Below, piece after piece: positions 1-11,439 of a stretch of 64,000 bases of DNA. The stretch spans positions 12,247,866 to 12,311,865 of the forward strand of contig JACGWO010000011.1 in assembly GCA_034509735.1 (NCBI GenBank), read 5' to 3'. The position numbers were made by a program, and so were the translations under genes. Below the pieces are notes generated by a model. That model had not been told where the DNA came from, did no database searches, and was given only the letters and a program-made list of their open reading frames with translations. Origin of the DNA: Sesamum alatum. Its lineage: Eukaryota > Streptophyta > Magnoliopsida > Lamiales > Pedaliaceae. How positions within the stretch are numbered: the stretch's first letter is position 1; every line of letters starts with the position of its first letter.

Positions 1-140
1 ATTTATCAACATCAATATTAAAGTAACCAAAGGAATAATACAATTATTTTATAAACTAAACAACACTCTACATTCGTAATGCTCGAACCCACGACCTCTT
101 AATTATGGAACCTCAACCTCACCATTTGGACAATGAATCA
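1..140 (-). mobile_element. SINE, inverted, cut by window start
   Basis: Read on the minus strand this carries a tRNA-like Pol III promoter: an A-box-like stretch (GAGGTTGAGG) and a B box (GGGTTCGAGC, 81-90). Next come the tail words of the SINE at 46550-46800 (GTTTAGTTTATAA, then TTGTATTATTCC). The A-tail end lies outside the window. Not protein coding. Confidence 0.7.
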
Positions 141-974
141 TCGATTACATATGTATACGTGTTACGTAACCACATCAAAAACACACACACATCTAATTAT
201 TTACACACACTCGGATGAAATCGAAGATTAGATATTCTAATTTAAATTATTAATAATTTTTATAATTATATTATTAAACTAGTACACTTATTAAATATAA
301 TTCATATTATTTATTTAATGTTTAACAGGAAAATTTTATAAATTCGACTACATTAAATAAGTGATTGATTAAATACCCCATTTGCTTTAAAAATGTTATG
401 ATTGGTTAATTAATAATTGATATATGAAGTGATTGATATAATAGTTGATTTACCCAATTTAATCAGTTCTATTAACCAAATATATAATTATATGTGTTGG
501 TGTTTGATTAGTTACTATAATAGTGAAGAATTGACAAAATTAATAAAAATATTAGAAAAAATTATGTTTTAAAAATATTAGAAATTATATCTAAGAAATA
601 TTATATTTATTATAAAGAAATATGAAATTTTTGTAATAATTTAATTCAGGATTGTTATTAAGAACATAACTATAAAAATATGAGGGATTTGATGAAGTAA
701 ATTCTTATGAATTAATTGACAAATTATATATATACCTGGAAAGTAGGAATGTCCAGTTATCCAAAAGAATACGAAACGAAATTTTGAATTTTAATGGAAC
801 GAAATATTAGAAGATTGGTGAAAAATGTATTAACAATCTAATATTTTATTTAGAATTTATGATATTTTTGATACATTAATTATATGTATTATAAATTTAT
901 TATAGGATGCGAAGATAAAGTAGATGGTGATCAGGTTATTTTACTAACGTAATCATTTGAGATTTGAGGTAAGC
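141..974. repeat. AT-rich repeat, copy of 7420-8180
   Basis: No gene is visible. From about 240 onward the sequence matches 7420-8180 with many small differences, sharing for example GATTGATTAAATA, CCCATTTGCTTTAA and the block ending in GGTAAG. It looks like an old fragment of a large LTR-like element. At 975 the similarity stops and a TGTAACATCC motif begins, which resembles a retrotransposon LTR start. Confidence 0.55.
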
Positions 975-1699
975 TGTAACATCCACAAATTTTTTAAAAT
1001 TTGCGGCGTCAATATGGTACTTCTAATAAGATAACATATTCAAGCACTCAAAGTCATGTGCAATTACCGAGAATCAAAGTATCTTGTATGAGAAGAGTGG
1101 TGTCTCGCATGAGAGGTTTCTTTTCTTGTTCTTTGTCCGTCGACGGCTCAGGTGTTCACCCTATCATGAGTTTTTGCTCTATTGGACAACGACGTCCTTG
1201 CTTGACTCTTGTAGGATTGTACATAGAATTCTTTTGCGTTACAGCTTGGTTTCTAGTTTGTTGTAGTCTTTAGTGTTTGTTTCTTTTCGTTTCCAGTGTT
1301 TGTGTCTCTTTTTGTTCGTAGACTTTGTTTCTCTTTCCTGTCCTGGAGTTTTTTTTCGTCATATTTCCTGCCTGTACGTCTGCTGGCTTTGGTTGTGTAG
1401 GTGGGTGGAAGTTACGAGCGGTCATTCTCGGGGGGCTGCGCGCGTGGTTGTGTCCGACTTCATTTCATTGAGGCTACGGTACTATGGAGTCGACCATGGA
1501 GCGATTGGGTCACTGTAGTGCTGACAGAGGATTGAGGAGGCGGGGTTGGAGGTCATTGCCGTCAGAACTACCCGGTGGCTGGTGGAACCACGTTTTACTG
1601 GTCGGGCGACTCCTAACGCCGAAAGCTTTCCGATATGATGTTCTGAAGAGTACGTTAACAGCAGTAATTTAGACCAGTGAAAGGCATGGAAGTCCGGTT

Positions 1700-2770
1700 G
1701 ATAGGCGAAAACATCGATTTCTGCTTTGTTTCACCACATGGCCGATAGGGACAGAGCGTTGAGGGCTGTCCGTGGACATTTGATCGGAACTTGGTTATTC
1801 TAAACGAGTGGGAGAGAGGAGAATCCTGAAACAGTCATGTTGCCAGTGGTGTCCGTTTCACATACACGTACATAGCTTATCTGTTAGGTTGATGACCCGA
1901 GAGGTGGCCGAATTGATCGGCAATCGGATTGGTCATTTTCTGGAATTTGATGCGTCACAATCGTGGGGAGCCTCTATTTGCATTCGAGTGGAATTAGATG
2001 TCGACCAACCTTTGAAAAGGGCGCTGCGAATCCGGCAGCCAAATTCGAATGACGGTACATTTACATACGAGCGGCTGCCCAACTTTTGCTATGGCTGCGG
2101 AGGCTAGGTCATATAGTCCGGGAATTGCCCAAAGGCAACTGAGGATCCATCTATGGGGAATACATTGGAACTTCAATATGGCCCATGGCTCAGGGAGTTA
2201 CGGTCAGTTGGGATGCCTTTCAGGACATATGAACATGCGGGTAGTTGGACGGGGACAGGTAGCATCACGCGGAATTTCAGCAGCCCGTGGGGTCGGGCGG
2301 AGGCGCGCCGTGGAGAGGGATATTTGATTATCAGCCGCGAACCCACAGTGCACGGGGGCAGGAGAAAAGTCCAACGCGGGGGTCACCAAGCTCGCCGGTG
2401 ATGGAGGTACGATCAGCAGATAGACGGGGATGTGGGCCGAATAATGGGGGAACATGGCAAGCAAGACAGGCAGGTGCTTTAGTAGACTCAGAAGTGGAGG
2501 GAAGTGCGGATTATGGGACAGAGGCCCAAGTCTTACTGGCAGGTGGGCCGGAGGTATACAGCCAGCCCAAAAGGCCTGCATGTGAGATCCCTTCAATCCA
2601 AATCCATTCGCCAACCCTGGCCCAAGTCATTGATAGCCAGCCCAATCCCAGCCCAAACCCGTCCGCCCATAAAGCCAGCCCTGTGCACATCGACCCAAAT
2701 CCATCTCTTAACCCTTCAGCCCCACCCAACCTTGGACCCTGGCCCAGTACACCAGACCCATTGAGCCAGC
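1700..2770 (+). pseudogene. LINE ORF1 remnant (DUF4283/CCHC-type RNA-binding protein)
   Basis: The best stretch (1808-2107) reads as the region before and including a plant zf-CCHC_4 knuckle: a segment containing REVAELIGNRIG, then PNFCYGCG, where the knuckle begins. The frame breaks inside the knuckle at 2105 (stop TAG after CGG). Downstream, 2560-2960 is rich in proline-encoding CCC/CCA codons, as in the C-terminal tails of these ORF1 proteins. In intact elements this protein binds LINE RNA. Here it is broken by stops and frame changes. Confidence 0.65.
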
Positions 2771-3869
2771 CTTAGTTACCTCCAATCGGACTCCCCCAAA
2801 CCTCTTCAATCCCCACACCTCTGACCCTTCTTAACCCGACCCACAACCATCCCCATATCCCGGAACATAACCCGGCCCACAATCAACCCCTTAATCCGCC
2901 ACATAACCCGGCCTAATCAACTCCTTAATCACACACATAACCCGACCATAAGTCTGCTCAGAACGACCATACAGGGCGAATTCTCACCTTTCCAGAAATT
3001 TCTAGGGGTAAATCCTCCACACAGGCCCGTTCAATCATCCATCCAGTCCAGCACTTTCCGAAGGCGTTTTTTCGATGCTGCTTGCGGGCGAAAACTAGTG
3101 GCAGGGCGGGGAGACGTATGGACCACTGGGGGCGGCATCAGTGTATCCTCACTGGGATCGGAGTCCTCACTTTCTATCGCATTGAGGTTGATCAATAGTT
3201 CAGTTCCGGTGGAGTTCACGGTCGGCTTAGGGCAGGTCCAGTGGTGGCCAGGAAGAGGGCCGAAGTGGGAGTAGGAGGCCGGAACGACAGGGGCCAACTG
3301 AGCGTAATGCGGACTGCTGTCGGCGAGGCTGTTCGACCACAGAAGCACTATCTGAAGCGTATCAAGGCGTAAGTTCGGCTTCTGTATGGTCTCGAAGAAC
3401 GCATATTCAGGTAAGAGGTTGCTCTATTCTGAGAATCGTCCAATTAGTCGGGTGATCTCCAGATCGGCTTTGTCGGGGTAATGTTTGATGTTAATGTTCA
3501 CGCGCGATGAGAGGCTAGCACACCAGCCCACCGAGCATTATTGCATTCAGTTAGTCATGAACTGGAAACTGTACGTAGGGACGGGCTCGGACAGCACTTG
3601 ACAGTTCCGTAAACTCGGTGATTGTCCATCCGAGGAATATAGTCCCAGGTTGGTGTTCCTTCTCTGAGAACAAATGTCGGGCATCATCGGTTTTGAGTTT
3701 GTGACCGCACAGAGGCTTGAGTTGTGTTGGGGTCTGTGTGTCTCGGCCTGAGGGTTTAGGTCCAAGGGGGAATAGCGTTGTTGTGGCAGAAGGACTCGCT
3801 GGTTCAACTGAGATCCTACTCCCGGTTTCAACTATATGGGATCGCCTAGACGTGTTACCCATCGATCGA

Positions 3870-6180
3870 TCAAATGGAATCAGGATGGAGGTTCACTTAG
3901 GTTTTTACGGGCGGCTCGAGGGTAGGCTAAACGGAAGCAAGGGTGGGGACGATGTTACAAGTCTCTGCAGTAGGGCAGTCAGAATGCCCCATTGGCTTTC
4001 TTGCTGCGGGCAGGACTTCAACAGATCCTGTTTTCAGAAACAAGAAACAATCGGGACGCCCCGGAACACAATGGCAGGATTTCTGATTTTTCGACAAGCT
4101 CCTGGAATTCTGTGAACTGTCAGGACTTCAGGCTTCATCCTTCGGGGTCCCTTTACTTGACTTTGCAACAGGAGACAAGCCCCGGAGACCGGTCTTCCGG
4201 ACGCACGTTTAGGACCGAGCCCTCCACCCCTGGCGCAAATCCAGCATGGGTTCTGAGGTTTCTGACATCATCAAGGTGACACACATCCCTGCTTGAGCAG
4301 TCAGCCATTCATAGACTATTGTTTGTGGATTTCAGTCAGGCAAGATAACAGCCGGAAAGGGGTCCATCTCATGCTCATGTATCCGGTTATTTGGACCGCA
4401 ATAGGTTGGCTCCAATCCTAATCCCGAGGTGCCTGGGAAAACCATCCGAGCGAGGCTGTGAGGACTAGCAAGAGAGAGTGGGTAACACGGAGGACACGCT
4501 CACCTATATTTCTATGGAGGAAAATTTCAACAGACTATAGTTAAATTTACATTTGAGTAAGGAACCGTCACCACTTTTTCGCTATAAGATAAAACAGAGA
4601 AGAGAAAAAGACACTTGGAAGAATATAGACAGATTGAAATTGCTGGGGGACAGTAATGAATAGAGGAAGCTAATAAGGCACTCCAGGAATATACAGCGCA
4701 ATTGACAAGAGATAGTTAAGCCACCCAGGAGCTGCATTCGATCTCCGGCAGCGCGTAGCAAAGACCACTGGGCTTAGGCACAAGAGGAAAGGAGCGAGAG
4801 AAGGTGAAGAGGAGATTTCAGACTATCCCCAGTTGGCACACGACGGGACTATCTATCCCTACCTACCTGTTCTGCCGACGAACTGTTGCCTATTTTGCGA
4901 CGCGCTTCAGCCCCACAGACAACACCATGACGAGCATTAGGCGGATCTTAACATTGCGTATTCCCACTGGGCGTCCGGAGGCAGGAAACTCACACTCTAT
5001 CCAAGTCTCTGTAATGAGTCAGTGAGTGGAAGCGTTCGGGTAAAAGAAAAGAGAAGACTTGCTAACCGCCTTGGGGATCCGGCTACTGGGGGCCCACGAC
5101 AGATATTTGTTATTCCCGGCGGTGGCGAGCAGGTCGAGGAGGGTGCTATTCCAGAATATCCGGGATCGTTTCTTGGGGGGGTGTCAACGTGGGGTAGTAA
5201 ACTTCTGTCACAGGCGGATAAGGGTACATTGATCAAGTCGGTCCTTCAGGCGCTTCCAACTTACGCTATGTCATACTTTCGCCTGTCGGACCACTTGTTG
5301 AGGGACTTGGATAGAGTGATGAGGGAGTTTTGGTGGCATAGCAGAGGGGAGAAGAGGGTACATTGGGTAGCATGGAGGAGCGTGTGTTGGCCTCTGAGGA
5401 AAGGGGTGGGTTAGGTTTTCGGGATTTGAAGGCTTTCAATTTAGCGTTTAGCTAGCGAAACAGGGTGGCGCTTATCACCAACCAGACACGCTAACTCAGT
5501 CAGGTGCCTAAGGACGTATATTATTCCGAACAACCTTTTTGGACGGCTATAGTGCGGTTCACCCCTTCTCTCACGTGGAGAGCCTACTGTTAGCTAAAGG
5601 GGTGGTGCAGACCGGCTGCGAGGAAGGTAGTGATGGAAGCTCTCGGATGACAGTTGTATTCTTGGAAACCCAGCAAACAAGGGGTCTATTCTCGGTACGA
5701 AGTTCATACGACATAGCGCTGCAGATAGAAACTCAAGCTCAAGCATCATCTTCGCGTCCTTTTCCTGTCTTGACGGAGGGATGTGAAGATTTTGGTCACG
5801 TTTGTGGGGTCTAGTAGGGCCACCACGTGTTCGCCTACAAGTCTAGCGCTTTTGCCACGACGCAGTGCCCACAATGGTCAACCTAGCTCGTAGGAAGGAT
5901 GGGATTGACACCCACTGTCTGTTGTGCGAGGATGCGGCAGAGACGCTGCAGCATATTCTTTTGGGGTGTCCTTTCGCCAGAATGGTGTGGGCTCTGTCCA
6001 ATATTCCCTGGCGTCACAGACACTTGGACTGAGGGGGCGTCACAGTGGTTCTCGAAGGCAGTTCAGCAGCTTGATAGGGAAGAAGCACCGCGGTTCATCA
6101 CCAGTTTGCTGGGCACTTTGGGCAGAATCGTAACAAAAAAAAAGACGGAAGGGGCGGTGAAGGACCTCAACGGGTGATTA
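3870..6180 (+). pseudogene. LINE ORF2 remnant (endonuclease, reverse transcriptase, zf-RVT)
   Basis: Three ordered pieces are visible. At 3990-4300 there are scraps of the endonuclease/exonuclease/phosphatase domain, with a GDFNEIL-like motif split between two frames. At 5040-5460 is the C-terminal part of the reverse transcriptase, recognisable by the block LIKSVLQALPTYAMSYF and then FWWHSRGEKRVHWVAW. At 5870-6010 is a zf-RVT zinc-binding segment with HCLLC, QHILLGC and RMVW in order. The catalytic FADD-type centre is not recognisable. Multiple frameshifts and stops make this a dead copy. The 3' UTR runs to about 6490. Confidence 0.75.
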
Positions 6181-6522
6181 CAGAGGCCTTGGCTTTCTGC
6201 AGCAATACTGGACGCGCGCCTGAAGGTGAGACTGGGTCTGTTGCAGTGAAGTTTTGGTTAGACTTGGGCAGGTCTCCTATGGATGTTCTCAGTGGCTCTT
6301 TGCGTGAGTTTCTTTTTTTGTGTTTTTCTTGCTTTTTCTGGTTGTTGAGAGTTGTGATTTTTCTTGGCTAGTTATGCTGGCTTGACTGGTGCCAGTCTCA
6401 CTGCTTTTAATTGTTTTGGTTCTTAGGGGCAGCATTTTTCTGAGTTTTTTTGCTTTCGTTTTAGTAATATAATCGTCATCGCTTGGTTTCAAAAAAAAAT
6501 ATATATATATCCACAAATTTTT

Positions 6523-6774
6523 ATACATAATTATGGAATTAATTATAATTATTTTATAAATATAGTTAAATAATAAATAAATTATAGATTCACAGTTTGA
6601 TCATATTAAAACTTAAACGGGAAAATTGGAATTGTATTATAATATTTGGGAGCAAATTATATTGATTAAGAAAATTTGGAAGGACGTATGAAAACTTATG
6701 GAAAATTTTAAATTAAATAAAAAAAGTGGAAATTGGCAAGTGGTTGCCAACCCACCGCCTCACTTATATTCATA
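6523..6774. repeat. AT-rich repeat, continuation of the LINE target
   Basis: This is the host sequence into which the LINE inserted. It was contiguous with 975-994 before insertion. It starts after the second target duplication and ends at the first Helitron-like unit. No coding signal is seen. The TGTAACATCC start upstream suggests it is the beginning of a large LTR. Confidence 0.4.
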
Positions 6775-7048
6775 CTAGTCGTTGTTGCACGCGGTCCTCG
6801 CGAGCATATAAAAAGAAATTGTGTGAGATGAAAAGAAAAAAGAAATTTTTGAAGGAATGAAAAAAACAATAGTTTGTAAGAAGAAAGAAATATGGAGTGA
6901 TGTGAGACAAATATGGAGTGGTGGGTGAGAGAAAAAAACAGTAAATTACTTTTTTAACCAATAATTTTTTTAAGAAAAGAAAAGGATTGAAGGACAAATT
7001 TAGTCATTCAAAAGTTGGTACCCCAAAAAGTTTTCTTTTATAATAGTA
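6775..7048 (-). mobile_element. Helitron-like non-autonomous element 1 (inverted)
   Basis: Read on the minus strand the element ends with a GC-rich hairpin (CGCG, AGGAC, CGCG) about 10 nt before CTAG followed by T. That is the CTRR end and A|T target of Helitrons. The opposite end reads TACTATTATAAAAG, the usual plant Helitron 5' sequence, but without the leading TC. It is directly joined to a second copy at 7049. Confidence 0.6.
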
Positions 7049-7334
7049 CTAGTCGTCGTCGTATGCGGTCCCCGCGAATATATAAAAAGAATTATTGTGT
7101 GAGATGAAGAAAACAATCGTGGTCTGAGAAAATAAACAAGAAAGAAATTTGTGGAAAAAAAATAGAATGGGGTGAGAAAAACGTGGAATAGTGGGTTCAA
7201 AGAAAAAAGATTGTGAAATTATTAGAAAAATATCGAAATGACTATTTTGTCCAATTTTCTTTTTAAGGAAAGAATTAAATTAAAGGACAAATTTGGGTAT
7301 TCAAAAGTTAGTACAATAAAAGATTTTCTTTTAT
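7049..7334 (-). mobile_element. Helitron-like non-autonomous element 2 (inverted, tandem)
   Basis: Same family as 6775-7048, with matching internal words (ATATAAAAAGAA, TGTGTGAGATGA) and the same terminal layout: CTAG, a GC-rich hairpin with TGCGGTCCCCGCG, and a degenerate 5' end near 7334. A third, more decayed member is at 48293-48680. The head-to-tail arrangement suggests one inserted at the end of the other. Confidence 0.55.
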
Positions 7335-8180
7335 ATACTATAAAATAAATAAATATATATATATATATGTGATATTATTATAATTTCATGTTTGGAAAAA
7401 AACACAGACACGCGTTCCGCAATTTTGGTTTTTCAATTTATTATTATTATTATTTTTAATTATATTATTTAAATAATATATTTATTAAATTTTATTTATA
7501 CAAATCGAATTAATGTTTAATCAAAACAATTTATGAATTTGACTATTTATAAATTAATGATTGATTAAATATCCCATTTGCTTTAAGAATGTTATAGTTG
7601 GTTAATTAAATTATTTAATTTATTAGATTTAATTATTACTATAATTGATTTCCTCAATTCCATCGAGTTTATTATCCAAATACTTAATTATACGTACTGG
7701 TGTTCAATTAATTACTATAATAATGAGGAATTATGAAATTAATAAAAATATTACAAAATTATATTTAAGAAATATTAAAAACTATATTGACAAATATTAT
7801 ATTTATTCCTTTTTATCATTATTTTGCAATTTAATTCAGGAATGTTATAGAGAATGGTAATTATAAAAATATGAGATTTGATAAAATAAATTCTTATGAG
7901 TTAGTTGATAAATTATATGTATATATATATACACATAAGGAAAGCCTAAAATGTCTAGTTACTTAATATGAAATGGAACATATGTTTGAATTTTGATATA
8001 ATTAAAATATTAAAAGATTAGTTGAAAATGTATGAATATTATTTAATACTTTTTTTTAGAATTTATGATATTCTGAATATATTGATTATACATATTATAC
8101 CTATTATAGGACGCGAAGATAAACTAGAGGGTTGATCAGCTCTTTTTATTAATGTAATCGGTTTGAAATTTAAGGTAAGT
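7335..8180. repeat. AT-rich repeat, second copy of 240-974
   Basis: From about 7420 this matches 240-974, ending in the same GGTAAG. It contains a (TA)n run near 7358-7376. Here, unlike copy 1, it continues directly into the 8215-9190 repeat unit, so the two were probably adjacent in the parent element. No gene is seen. Confidence 0.5.
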
Positions 8181-8214
8181 ATATAGTTAATGGATTATAT
8201 ATATATATATAATG

Positions 8215-9190
8215 TGAATATATAAATATTTGTTATTGATATAGTTGATTGTTAATTATTGGTTATTTTTCTGAAATTCTATTGATTTTGTGAAATTGCT
8301 ATTATGTGTTTATCTATGGATATGGTGTGCGAAAGTGAGATGAATGATTGTGTGGTACTATATTTAATTGTTGAATGAAATTGAATGATGAAGTTACTGA
8401 TGGGGAACTGATTGTTGAATAAAAATGAATAATGAGATTATTGATGGGAATATGGGTGAATTGAAATAAAAGAGATAACTTACCTAATGGTGGACGTACT
8501 TCAATGGCTTATGACGATATGATTAATGACGAGTTGTATGTTGTCATTAATCAATAGAGATGACGTGATATCATACGAGCTGTGTGCTATGTGATATTAT
8601 TGATGATGTGACATCTCATATGAGTTGTGTTGTGTGATATGATTGATGATGGGGTATCATACAAGCTGTATGCAGTGTAATATAGGGAAAAAAAAAAAAA
8701 AAAAGAAAGAGATACTATGATTGAACTGGTGATAGTCGGCCAGATTATTGAGTGATGCACTCCAACTTGGGTAAGTAGAGTCCTAATAAAATAAACCATG
8801 ATTTCAGATATATATTGTATTGTGGATTGATAAAAGATTGAGGAATTGGTTCCTTTGTGATTTTGTGGTAATTACGTAATGAATATTGGTTGGTTAATGC
8901 CACTGCATGAAATTTGTCTCATTGCGTATGTGTGTGTACATATATATAAAAATTGATTAGTTATACTTATTAAGTAGGCAGTTCATTCCTTGCCACATAT
9001 TTTTAATGCAACAAGTCATAGCAACTAGCAGAATTGATCATAAGCCTTGCATAATTGAATTGAGAGCCCTAGTTGCATAATTGCATATATATTAGACTTG
9101 CAATGGATGTATTTTAACTTTTGTAATAACTAAAATTGCAGTTTTCTCCTTTCCTTATATTTATAAATGTTAGGTTGAGGATTAAATACA
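8215..9190. repeat. LTR-like repeat unit, copy A
   Basis: First of three partial copies in the window; the others are 11440-12466 and 21577-22347. Shared words include ATGATTAATGACG, GATGACGTGATATCATAC, CAACTTGGGTAA, and a block around AGTCATAGYRACTAG. No reading frame is conserved between copies, so this is non-coding element sequence. It includes an 18-base A run near 8690. Confidence 0.6.
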
Positions 9191-9337
9191 AAACTCTTCA
9201 TGATGTATGTCACTCTGTAATGTCAACATAGTATATATTAAGAAATATGGTTTATCCTATTAAGTTAAATGTGAATTTCTTAGAAGATAGAATATAATTA
9301 CTGAATGAGTGTCACATAAGTATAGTTAATTGGAATT

Positions 9338-9362
9338 TATATATATATATATATATATATAT
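9338..9362. repeat. (TA)n microsatellite
   Basis: A run of about 12 TA dinucleotides, followed by a short GA run (9381-9390), just outside the foldback element that starts at 9391. Confidence 0.9.
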
Positions 9363-9632
9363 AAAAGGAATATATATATAGAGAGAGAGATAAATGCAAT
9401 TTTGGTCCCTAAACAATGTCACTAAAGCAGTTTTGGTCCTCAAATTTTTTGAGGTTGCAATATTAGTCCTCAAACATTCATTTTTTAAGCAGTTTCAGTC
9501 CTTCCATTAGTTTGGCCGTTTATACTTGACGGAAATTCATTTTTTTTTTTTTGTAAAAAAATGTTATTTTACTCTTATTTTGTGCTATTTTTCAATTTTA
9601 GTCTAGTACACTTAATTTTTTTATTTTTCTTC

Positions 9633-10375
9633 GGCAAAATTACACTTTTGGTCCCATAGGATTGAAGGGTCAACACTTTTGGTCCTGCGCTTCCTGAAAT
9701 GGCCAATTTAGTCCGAAAATTAGAAATTTTCGACACTTTTGGTCCCGCGCTTCCTGAAATGACCAATTTAGTCCCGAAATTGAGAAGTTTCGACACATTT
9801 GGTCCCATTAGATGATGTCCGTAAAAAATGCTATGGCAAATGTCTCGCCGTTAGTGGGGGCACTTTAGGCTAACGTCTGGCAATAGGACAGTTAGGAGAG
9901 GCACTTGGAGGGGAAAAAAAAAAAAAGCACCATTTTTCTACCTCTTTATTTACTTCTTTTCTTTGCTTCATTCTCTCATTCTCACTCTCAAAAAGCAAGA
10001 ATACTTGTAATATTCTACAGAGTAGAGAAAATTGTAGAAGAAGGTCGCGTACTTTGGCGAAGAAAAATGTCAGAAATGGATTCGGTAAATTATTTATGTG
10101 GCAAAGTTGCAAGGCTGCGTACATCATAGACCAACGAAAATCCAGGAAGAAGATTCATACTTGCACCTAGGAACCGATAGGAACCGAGGAAATCGTCTAA
10201 TGGGACCAAATGTGTCGAAAATTCTCAATTTTGGGACTAAATTGGTCATTTCATGAAGCGCGAGACCAAAAGTGTTGAAAATTCCCAATTTTGGGACTAC
10301 ATTGGTCATTTCAGGAAGTGCGGGACCAAAAGTGTTGACCCCCCAATCCTATGTGACCAAAAGTGTAATTTTGCC
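9633..10375. mobile_element. Nested inverted-repeat element (TTTTGGTCC family)
   Basis: Starts GGCAAAATTACACTTTTGG and ends with its near reverse complement. Each arm holds several tandem motifs of the type ACACTTTTGGTCC...GAAATGACCAATTTAGTCC (left) or their complements (right, 10200-10340). The central part, 9840-10190, is not repeated elsewhere in the window and carries only short ORFs of no recognisable function. Confidence 0.7.
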
Positions 10376-10380
10376 TATTT

Positions 10381-11226
10381 CTTCAAACTTAAATAGATAA
10401 AAAACAAAAAATTTTGAATTTAAGCAACAAATTTGCTATATAATCTTCACAAAATTTATCAGTAATCTATTCTGTGTGTAATACAATACCTACTCAAGCA
10501 TCTGCCTCAAATGATTATTGATAAATTTTGTGAAGATTATATAACAAATTTGTTGCTTAAATTCAATATTTTTTGATTTTTTATCTCTTTAAGTTTGAAA
10601 AAAAAAATGATAAATTTTGTGAAAATTATATAGCAAATTTGTTGCTTAAATTCAATATTTTTTGATTTTTTATCTTTAAGTTTGAAGAAAAACGATAAAT
10701 TTTGTGAAGATTATATAGCAAATTTGTTGCTTAAATTCAATAAATTTTTTTTTTTTGATTTTTTATCTCTTTAAGTTTGAAGAAAAATGATAAATTTTGT
10801 GATTATATAGCAAATTTTTTTCTTAAATTCAATATTTTTTTATTTTTTATCTCTTTAAGTTTGAAGAAAAATGATAAATTTTGTGAAGATTATATAGCAA
10901 ATTTGTTGCTTAAATTCAATATTTTTTTGTTTTTTTATCTCTTTTAAGTTTGAAGAAAAATGATAAATTTTATGAAGATTATATAGCAAATTTGTTGCTT
11001 AAATTCAATATTTTTTTTTTATTTTTTTATCTCTTTAAGTGTGAAGAAAAATGATAAATATTGTGAAGATTATATAGCAAATTTGTTTCTTAAATTCAAT
11101 ATTTTTTTATTTTTTTATCTCTTTAAGTTTGAAGAAAAATGATAAATTTTGTGAAGATTATATAGCAAATTTATTTCTTAAAATTCAATATTTTTTAGTT
11201 TTTTTATCTCTTTAAGTTTGAAGAAA
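10381..11226. repeat. Minisatellite, about 88-bp unit, 8 direct copies plus 1 inverted
   Basis: Direct units start with GATAAATTTTGTGAAGATTA or close variants at about 10520, 10609, 10694, 10789, 10873, 10962, 11053 and 11141, spaced 84-95 bp. Length differences come mainly from the T runs. One further unit lies at 10381-10470 in reverse orientation, so the array begins with an inverted pair. The array fills the interior of the foldback element. Confidence 0.85.
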
Positions 11227-11439
11227 ATGAAAAAAAATAAGTGTATTAGACTAAAAGTTGAAAAATAGCACAAAATTATGAGTAAAATAACATTTTTTAC
11301 AAGAAAAAAATGAATTTCCGTCAAATATAACGGCCAAACTAATGGAAGGACCGAAAGTGCTTAAAAAATGAATGTTTGAGGACCCAAACTGTTTCAATGA
11401 CATTGTTTAGGGACCAAAATTGCATTTACCCCTATATAT

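Larger units (their letters stand above)
995..6508 (+). mobile_element. Degenerate L1-type LINE with 14-bp target-site duplication
   Basis: A GC-richer island in AT-rich DNA. It contains remnants of both LINE open reading frames in the expected order and ends in a short A-rich tail before 6509. It is flanked by a direct repeat, ATCCACAAATTTTT, at 981-994 and 6509-6522, the target-site duplication expected from target-primed reverse transcription. The exact 5' base is uncertain because 995-1080 is not recognisable LINE sequence. Many stops and frameshifts show it cannot move by itself. Confidence 0.8.
9391..11428. mobile_element. Foldback DNA element with long terminal inverted repeats
   Basis: The outermost 28 bases (9391-9418 and 11401-11428) are perfect reverse complements. 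Imperfect inverted similarity continues for about 220 bases on each side, up to the words around 9590 and 11250. It separates two copies of the LTR-like repeat (8215-9190 and 11440-12466). There is no transposase. The interior holds a second inverted-repeat element and a minisatellite, listed separately. Confidence 0.8.

Noticed and set aside
2204..2614. 136-codon minus-strand frame and other long frames in 1.0-6.3 kb
   Set aside because: Antisense to LINE ORF1/ORF2 remnants and explained by their GC-rich composition.
10520..11226. Regular 88-bp array considered as a CRISPR-like or centromeric satellite array
   Set aside because: There are no unique spacers between short repeats, and the array is only eight units long inside a foldback element, so it is a local minisatellite.
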